Assembly: GCA_005765155.1 (NCBI GenBank)
Contig: VCCP01000002.1
Coordinates: 4,588,001-4,652,000 of the forward strand
Reading direction: 5' to 3'
Source: Zelopaecilomyces penicillatus
Taxonomy: Eukaryota; Ascomycota; Sordariomycetes; Hypocreales; Pseudodiploosporaceae
Length of the DNA stretch: 64,000 nt
Shown here: in pieces, positions 56,877-64,000 of the stretch
How positions within the stretch are numbered: the first letter of the stretch is position 1
Layout of the letters: each line of letters begins with the position of its first letter
Notes under the pieces: generated by a model
What the model saw: the letters and a program-made list of their open reading frames with translations, nothing else
Databases searched by the model: none
Told to the model about the DNA's origin: nothing
Position numbers and translations under genes: made by a program

Positions 56877-57535
56877 CCGTCATATCACGGTGGCTAGAAG
56901 CCAGAGATCACGGATGACCTAGCCCGCGATCCTGAGGGCAATGTGCTCTCATCTACTACTGTGTCAAAGAGTCGAGGGACTGCAGGGCCAGCAGCGACAA
57001 AGCTGAGCAAAATGGGTGAGAGCCAGTTGTATCGCTCGAAAGAGCATTCAAGAAGCAAACGATAAATCGAACCACGTCAAGTGTCGGCGGCAAACTCCAA
57101 ACCAGATCAAGGCCATCCGTCTCTGGTTGATGAAGGGTAGTTTGTACTCGTACATGCGTCTATTATCAGATGCCCCGCCAAGCCACTACCAACGTCAGTA
57201 GAGGGTACAAAGTACTTGTTTACCATGTTACCCAACTTTAGACTTTCTGCTGCATTATGAAGCAACTCAACTTTCTTAAGTGGGTCGCACTGTGTTGAGC
57301 CGCGGTTTCTCCGCCGAGCTGGAGTCACGGGGCTTTACCGCCACGCCAAATGACCGTCGCCCACACACATCGAATCTCGCAGCCCAACTTCCTCTACGCC
57401 CTTTCCCCATCACAGCCATAATTCATTTACGTCTTCATCTGTTGCTGCCCCGAGATAGGCTTTGCACTCGCATCGGTTCATCGAAAACCGTCTCTATTTT
57501 AACTAACCTCGTTTTGTCAGCTTTCAGTCGTCACT
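56877..57535. promoter_or_regulatory. Divergent promoter VPS36 / SAC3-domain gene
   Basis: 659 bp between divergent ATGs. The right 200 bp are pyrimidine-rich with TTTTAACTAACC and TTGTCAGCTTTCAG, which could be a spliced leader intron. No other element recognised. Confidence 0.45.
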
Positions 57536-59219
57536 ATGATGCCAGGCTGGTCAACGACCCAGCACGCCCCGGGGGTCTCCCAACAGAATCCACCCGTGTC
57601 ATACGCCTACTCATCCAGTAAGTCAGACATAACTGCCTACGTTTGTGATGCAGAAGTTCTAATTATTTTCTAGATCCAGCATTCATTCCTGTTCAGGTAC
57701 GACAAGGATTTGGCTCATACGTCTCTCAACCGCCCACATACAACACATACGCGGCTAATCCCGCACACGCCGGCTCTCACACCCCCAGCCTTTCGAACGC
57801 GACATCTGCTCCTCCAGCACAAGAGCAGTCTAAAGGGAAAACCGAATGGCCAGAATCCGTCCGAAGCTATGTTCAACGATCCTTTCTCCCCCAAAATGAT
57901 GACCCTTCCGTATCTCGGGTCGAGCTAGAGAGCAAGCTCAAGGAGACCATTGGTACTGCCAAGGAAAATGGCGCGCTTTACACCATCGACTGGGATGCGA
58001 TGCCCCTTCCCCAGGCCCTTATCAGAACAACCCGTGAAACACAGCTCAAGCACACAATGAGTGCATCAGGATCTTCCAAATTCGGTTCTTCTGGGCCCTC
58101 CCTCAATCCCAAGAAGCGAAAGTCTTCTGATTTCCCTAATGATGATGATGCTACCTCTGTGCCTCCCTGGCATTCTACTAACTCCCGAATGTCCCTCGAG
58201 GACCGTGTATCCTACCCTTCCCCTGAAAAGCGTGCTGCCTCGGACGACCTAAAGTCAAGTAAGTTCCAAAAGGACGCCAACAAACGCAAACGTCGTTTTG
58301 AAAACGAGTATAAAGCCGCCAACATTTTGCCCAGTTCACCACCACCTTCAGCCGGACCTATTGTCGGTACCTGTGAGACTTTGGAGAAGAAGTATCTTCG
58401 CCTTACCGCCCCGCCTGTACCATCTAATGTCCGACCCGAAAGAGTGCTTCGTCAAACTTTAGACCTCTTGAAGAAGAAGTGGAGGAAAGAAAGCAACTAC
58501 TCATACATCTGTGATCAGTTTAAATCCATGCGGCAGGATCTTACCGTTCAACGCATCAAGAATGAGTTCACAGTATCAGTCTACGAAATCCATGCTCGAA
58601 TTGCCTTGGAGAAGGGAGATGTTGGTGAGTATAATCAGTGTCAGACCCAGTTGCGTTCCCTGTATGCGCTGGGATTAGATGGAAACCCCGTTGAGTTCAA
58701 GGCGTATCGTATTCTTTATTTTATTCACACAGCCAATCGGACCGGCTTGAACGATACTTTGGCAGATCTAACAGCAGCGGAGAAGGAGGAGAGGCCGATC
58801 AAGCACGCATTAAGCGTTCGATCAGCAGTTGCCCTCGGGAACTATCACAAGTTCTTTCAGCTTTATTTAGACACACCCAACATGGGGGCATATCTCATGG
58901 ATATGTTCGTCGTGAGGGAACGTCTTGCAGCTCTGTGCAACATGTGCAAAGGGTAAGTTGATCTACATAACTCTTGCTTCGAGACACCTGCTAACTTTGC
59001 AATAGCTATAAGGCTGATATACGACTACGGCTCGTCACTGAGGAACTCGGCTTTGAGTCTGATGCTGATGCTGCCCAGTTCATAATCGATCACAACGGGC
59101 AACATTTGCTTGAAGATCGCACAGAGTACATTGCATTTTTGACTGGTAAAGCCGGTGCTCTATTCGAGGGTGCAAGGAGCAACGCCTTTCAAAAAGTCGA
59201 CATCAAAGGCCAGATTTGA
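57536..59219 (+). CDS. THP3: SAC3/GANP-domain protein (Thp3/LENG8-like)
   Basis: Exons 57536-57617, 57674-58952 and 59006-59219 give 524 aa. The N-terminal 250 residues are Pro/Ser/Gln-rich with KKRKSSDF and KRKRRF basic patches, likely nuclear signals. From about residue 270 comes the SAC3/GANP PCI-like domain: TCETLEKKYLRLT, VRPERVLRQTLDLLKKKW, YSYICDQFKSMRQDLTVQ, YEIHARIALEKGDVGEYNQCQ and ALGNYHKFFQLYLD. QDLTVQRI plus the EYNQCQ motif point to the Thp3/LENG8 branch rather than Sac3. The yeast relative works with Csn12 in transcription elongation and splicing. Two adjacent ATGs (57536, 57539) are possible starts. Confidence 0.9.
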
Positions 59220-62200
59220 TCCAGCTGTTTGACCTTTGCGTATTCATTTCCTTTTCTTTTCTTGGGCTGGCTCTGCCACGAAAAGCGCGCACGCTTACAG
59301 TAACCTTGGAGGCGCGAGTGTATTGCCGGATCTCTTCTCTGGATGCGTAACGTTGCCCGTTGCCGGCACTCCCGGAGTCAGAAATCGCCCACGTAGTTAC
59401 ACATGATTCCTATTCAAGCCGAGGTTCAATTCTTCTTCTGATCGTACAATCACACTTCAGCAACAAGCAGCTTGATTCATAGGTTGACCTGACATTTGAA
59501 GCGAGAATCTCAATCAGCCTTCTCCTGTCGACCTTTTTTTTTTCTAAATTCTAACCTTCCGTCAGAGTCCCGCTTCCACCACTAGCGGTCAGTTTCCACT
59601 CTATTTGAATAGTCATGCGGATTTCGACCTTCCGCTTGTTGCCGATTTTTTCGGTAGTGTGGATGTATGTTGAGGCTATATACTATTTTTTCTTTTGACA
59701 TTTGGAAAAACGGTTTCGTTTTTCCAGCAGGTGGTTTTCTAGCACAATCAATTGGTACAGGGGGCAAAAGCATTCAGGTTCGGGTGTTCGGAGTTTAGAC
59801 CACTTTCGTAAGGGTGGAAGGTGATGGTATGGACATTATTGGTTTACATAGGATTGACTTTCTCCTGACATCGCGATTCCAGTTGACACAATAAACATTG
59901 AATAATGAAATTTGCTCGAGACATGCTACACTTAGTCAAACGCTCTCCACCGACTCATGTTGGTATCTGCGCACAGCTGTGTGAGGTTCCGTGCGGCTGT
60001 TTGGTAGTGCCGTGATGTCCGGGATCGCAAACTAGAATAAACTCAAACTCGCCCACCAATGTCGCTCACAGACGTTGATTAGACTATTTGCTACTTGGAT
60101 ACACCCTTCAGAGAATACCACCCTTCTCATGAGAACATAAGCTTGGAGAGATGTTGTGTCGGATGCTTCCCAAGCATACTACTGGCTATGCCTGCATCCA
60201 AATACTTAAGACTCAGCCAATGATGACTACAGGAAAGGATGAGGAATATGCCCTGGTAGGTCTAAGTAGTCTTTGTAATCAGGTTATAGCTATTGCACGC
60301 AGGTGCCTACTCTAGGCCAGCATGACGCAGAATCCAAAAACAAATTGCTGCCGAGACTTATGCGGATACTGTTTATTTCAAAGCTAATAATTAGGTGTCA
60401 CATGAATCAGCTGCCACATCTGAATTCGCTAGATCTTCTTTGTGGCGCCACAGCACGATCAAAAGTTGAACCGATATGTGCAGGGAGCAGCCTCGTTGCA
60501 ATGCGATCTTTAGGTAATATCCAAAGGGTCGGCATAGAGGACCCAGAAACAGTGAGAACCAAAATTTGATGAATAGACGGTGATGGGCGAGAGACCGCCT
60601 CAGAAGCCGGCAGTGGGGATATCATCAGAAGCTTACACGTACATATGTGCTTGTACCCGTGAACAATCGATAAGTTACCGGTCCCGTTGACTGCATGATG
60701 GTTGTCCAAGCATTGCGTTTCAAGGAAAGGAGCCAAGAGTTAGGCGCATACAGATGGCGCCTCGTGTGTAATGGGTGAATGGGTGTGGAGGGCAGACAAC
60801 CAGGTGCTCTGCGCGGCTCTACAAAGAACGCCTACAGCACAGCCAGATGCAACGCAGTGGTGGGTGCGTGCATCAATCACAGCTTGGTACCATCCCCAAG
60901 GTAAGGACTTCGATGGCAAACAGCAAGCCCGGGCCCGTGGCAAAGGCACCTGTGCCTGTGCCATCCATACTAGCTCGAACCATCGTTTGGCCTGTCACTC
61001 ATCGACTCATCGCACAGGCACGGAGAGGGAAAGCCTCCATATTACATACAACGTGTACGGTAAATAGGGTGGGTAAGAGGTATCACTCACTGACTGTGGA
61101 AGAAACAAACGTCGACTGGAAGACGTACACCCACTGTGCCATACACAGCTTCGTTCTCCTTACAGACAAGGGAGAGCCCAGAAACACAGCTGCCTGTTCC
61201 GTCTCTTTTTTATTTTTTTTCGCGGCCTCACGGCATGGCCGGATGACGTTTGGAGTCAAGTCAGCGGCGGGCGCCCCATGCTCCAGCTGGCGACGATCCC
61301 CATAACGGGCCGTATTCCGTGTGCAAATGCTGTCTTTACGAAACTAGGCGGCTGACATTCAACACGGGCAGTCTACGGATATGCAGCAAGTTGCTTTTTT
61401 CCCCTTTGGCCTGCAGTTGGGAACGGTTCCCGCCATGATGAACTCAACGATCGATGGAGGAGGCCCTTGGCACACAAAGCCTACGGGTAACTAACCGTCA
61501 AGTGGAAACGGAAGGGCTCGGATGTGTGCCATCCATCTTGCTTGGCTACCACCCCCTCGCCTAGAAACAGACGGCACTATCTCTATTTCGCGATGGCTGA
61601 CACAGCGCCAGTGTGCTCCGTATTATAAACCAAGGAGAGAGAGAGAGAGAGAAAAAAACAATAGACCCTGTCAAAGACGCGTAGGCCGTTTCCGTGTTTG
61701 GATTACCTGATACGTTAACAGTGGTCAAATATTGCCAAAGGCTTCAAACAGGCCTGCCCGTCCCAAATGCCTCACTAAGAGGTTTGCAGCGCTGGGCAAC
61801 AAGAGGACAAACAAGGCCCTTTGCCAGTTGCTGTGATGTAATTGTTGGTCATGTCGCGTTCTGAAGCTCAGCGCAAGGCAGCGCTCGCCAAAATGAGAGG
61901 ACCGAAGAGCGTTCCGCATCCCCCGTGGCCCTGGACGCCATGGTTCTTTGCCAGATGGATTTCGTACTCGTGCAGTGCGAAGCAGGCTTGGGGAGACATG
62001 TAAAGGTACGTACCCGCTTGCCTGGATCAGGTTGTTCTAGGTGCCCGTTAGTGCAGCTTTGTTCGGCCCTGCAGCGGCCTGCACCGTTTTAAGCACTGCA
62101 GTTGATTGAGGGTGGGCCGGCCTAGCAAGGCTGTGCTGGCTTCCTGTGCTAGCAAGTCTCTAATAGCTCTCCACCACACCCACTCTGGCCACTGTCCCGA

Positions 62201-63341
62201 TAGAGGGCAATAGCTAACCCAAGCACTATTACTACTGTGGAGTAGGTAGGTACTGCAATAGCTGGTCCCAGTACCCCATCACGTTCACAGGTACCCCTCC
62301 ATGCCCTCCTCACCTCCCAGCGCCAACCGCACCACCAACAGCACCAACAACCGCCCACAACCACCATCCATCCCCCTGCACGTTCAGCGTTGGCCTCCAT
62401 TGGCAGATTGGCAGGCCAGCCCTTGGGCATCCGTCCCAAAGGCCTCACGAGCCTATCGCCGGCTCTGCCACCCCCCCGAAGACCACCCAGAGGCCCGACC
62501 ACTACAACGTTCCGCCCAAAAGCGCCATTTCTACCGGCTCCCATAAACCAGATCTTTCCGGCCCGGACACTCCCATTTTGCTGCTCTGCCTTTCTTCTCT
62601 TTGATTCTGTGCCGCACACAGTCTTCTCGACATCATCGCGCCCGTGGCCCTTCCCCCCGCGTGTTCGCTCTACCTCGACTCTTCGCCCCCGCCCCCTCCT
62701 AACGGCACACGCGCGCGCATCTACGGGGTTTCTTTCGTCAGTTCTGATCAAGCCGTAGCTCTTTCGCTCAATTTTTTTTCTTGGGCGGGTTCAGAGTGTT
62801 TCGGACCGTTTAAGCGAGTACCTTCGACTGCTGACGGGATTTGCGCCTATCCTTTCGGCAAAACGCATCGCAGGAAATACTTTGGAGAAGGAGGGGGAAA
62901 GGCAAACGCACTATTGGACCTGGCATCGAGATCAAACCAGAAGCACAGCACACTGCCACAAGCAACGAGGACGAGACGCTGCCGGAACGCAGACGGCGAC
63001 ACCATCGACGGGGCAAGCAGGCTTTCCTTCGACATCCCAGCCAGAATTTTCCTTGTCCCGGATACTGCAGCTTGCCGTTTTTCGCCCATTCACCACATCG
63101 CAACCCAACCGCGTCGATTCTGCACCAACTTGGCATTCGCCCGAGTTACCAACAGTGTACAGCCCCTCTCTGGCCGTCGTCTACCGTTGCCCCTCGTGCT
63201 GGAATCGCCACCGGAAATTAACTGAGCGGCCGGCCATTTTGGATAAAGGATTTCTCTCTTTCTTTAATTTTTTTTTTTAGCAACAGCGACAGCTGACGCT
63301 CTTTGCACTGTTGCGACTCCACGCGGAAGCAGTCGCACAAA
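59220..63341. other. 4.1 kb intergenic region
   Basis: The largest gap here. No gene supported. The left holds the SAC3 gene 3' flank. A (GA)n run lies at 61637-61652. The right 1 kb (62280-63340) is C-rich, with several mutually overlapping frames of 120-190 codons, and is probably promoter and long leader of the Bem1-like gene. A non-coding RNA cannot be excluded. Confidence 0.55.
61637..61652. repeat. (GA)n microsatellite
   Basis: Short GAGA run followed by A-rich sequence inside the 4.1 kb gap. Confidence 0.85.
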
Positions 63342-64000
63342 ATGAAGGTTCGTCACTGCCATGGCTCATCTCTCTTGCCTCCAGCTGCCACCGCCCCTCC
63401 CGCTGTGGTTGTCGCCTGCCCACGATAGCGCCTTCACAATGGCAATGCCTCGGACGGGCCCCGCATTCCCCTCTATCGCTCTCACGGCAGGAATACCACG
63501 ATATTTTTCTGTTTTCCTTGTCACAGTATTGGCAGCTAATCATCATGCGTTTTGTACAGGCTCTTCGCCGATCCATCAAGGGCGAAAAGGAGAAGCAGCA
63601 CTCTGTCTCCATCGGGGCCAAGGCTGCTGTCGCTATTGTCCCCCCGAAAAAGGTTGGTCTGCCCATGTCAACCTCTTTGCATTGCTGCATTGCCGCAATA
63701 CTCACGTCTGGTTCTTCCACAACCCCTACCGGACGTGATTCTTCCTAGCTCGTCTCGCTGCACAAGTCATCAAAATGAAACCGAATGGCTAATCAGAACA
63801 TGTTCGCTTACACAGGTTATTCGGGCACTCTACGACTATGAAGCTCGCTCATCACAGGAGCTAAGCTTTTCCAAAGGTGACTTCTTCCATGTCATCGATC
63901 GCGAAGATGATACAGATTGGTATGAGGCGTGCAATCCCGCACTGCCAGATGCCCGAGGTCTTGTACCGGTAGCCTTCTTCCAAGCGCTTGGGCGAACTGA
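63342..64000 (+). CDS. BEM1: Bem1/Scd2 polarity scaffold, 5' part only
   Basis: Exons 63342-63347 (only Met-Lys), 63560-63652 and 63816 to the window edge, cut within a codon at 64000. The visible 94 residues read MKALRRSIKGEKEKQHSVS, then AVAIVPPKK, then the first SH3 domain: ALYDYEARSSQELSFSKGD, DDTDWYEACNP and GLVPVAFFQALG. These are the conserved ALYDY, W and P-x-x-F surfaces. N-terminal basic residues plus this SH3 are typical of Bem1/Scd2, which continues with a second SH3, a PX and a PB1 domain beyond the edge. It scaffolds Cdc42, its exchange factor and the PAK kinase at growth sites. The two-codon first exon is supported by a GTTCGT donor and a TTGTACAG acceptor. Confidence 0.85.

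Noticed and set aside
62301..63280. Several overlapping frames (80-193 codons) before BEM1
   Set aside because: Three frames are open at once because the DNA is C-rich and stop-poor; none has a motif.
1..64000. tRNA, rRNA, CRISPR, telomeric repeats, phage or virus sequence
   Set aside because: No T-loop/B-box pattern with a matching acceptor stem, no regularly spaced repeats, no TTAGGG arrays and no viral gene were seen by eye.

Overview
This window is nuclear DNA from a filamentous ascomycete, most likely a Sordariomycete and possibly Hypocreales. The evidence is many short introns (about 50-120 bp) with GTRNGT donors and CTAAC-like branch points, mixed-strand genes, long gene-free intervals, and fungal families such as a Ppo oxygenase, GT90, Mto1/ApsB and filamentous-fungal Mtf1. 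The order is inferred from general features, and no species can be named. No tRNA, rRNA, CRISPR array or intact transposon was found by eye.

Layout. 0-5.3 kb: a truncated Mto1/ApsB microtubule-organising protein and a GT90 glycosyltransferase, both on minus. 9.2-17 kb: arginase, a four-helix membrane protein and a small disordered protein behind a cluster of CCCCT boxes, all on plus with large gaps between them. 17.3-24.4 kb: a compact housekeeping block with Mtf1, Vps4, prefoldin 6 and the AMSH deubiquitinase. 27-39.6 kb: a looser, accessory-looking block with a PpoC-type fatty-acid dioxygenase, a phage-type GH24 lysozyme, a secreted unknown, a bacterial-type small protein and a secreted carboxylesterase. 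40-57 kb: a second dense housekeeping block with Dcc1, an RBR ubiquitin ligase, Rad4/XPC, Cuz1, the divergent pair MTP18/ATP19, an Abp1/CENP-B-type DNA-binding protein and Vps36. 57.5-64 kb: a SAC3/GANP-domain protein, a 4.1 kb gap, and the 5' end of a Bem1/Scd2 polarity scaffold.

Functional themes. Three ESCRT-pathway genes (Vps4, AMSH, Vps36) lie in the window, two of them 1.6 kb apart. MTP18 and ATP19, both predicted mitochondrial inner-membrane proteins, diverge from a 407 bp promoter. Mto1 and Bem1 at the two ends both serve polarity. In the accessory block, the oxygenase lacks the cysteine ligand of its P450 half. The esterase appears to lack its catalytic glutamate. The lysozyme keeps a T4-type Glu/Asp/Thr triad with exact spacing.

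Gene models were built by hand from reading frames and splice signals. Exon phases add up for every gene, but none was tested against RNA or databases. Family names rest on recognised motifs and general similarity.
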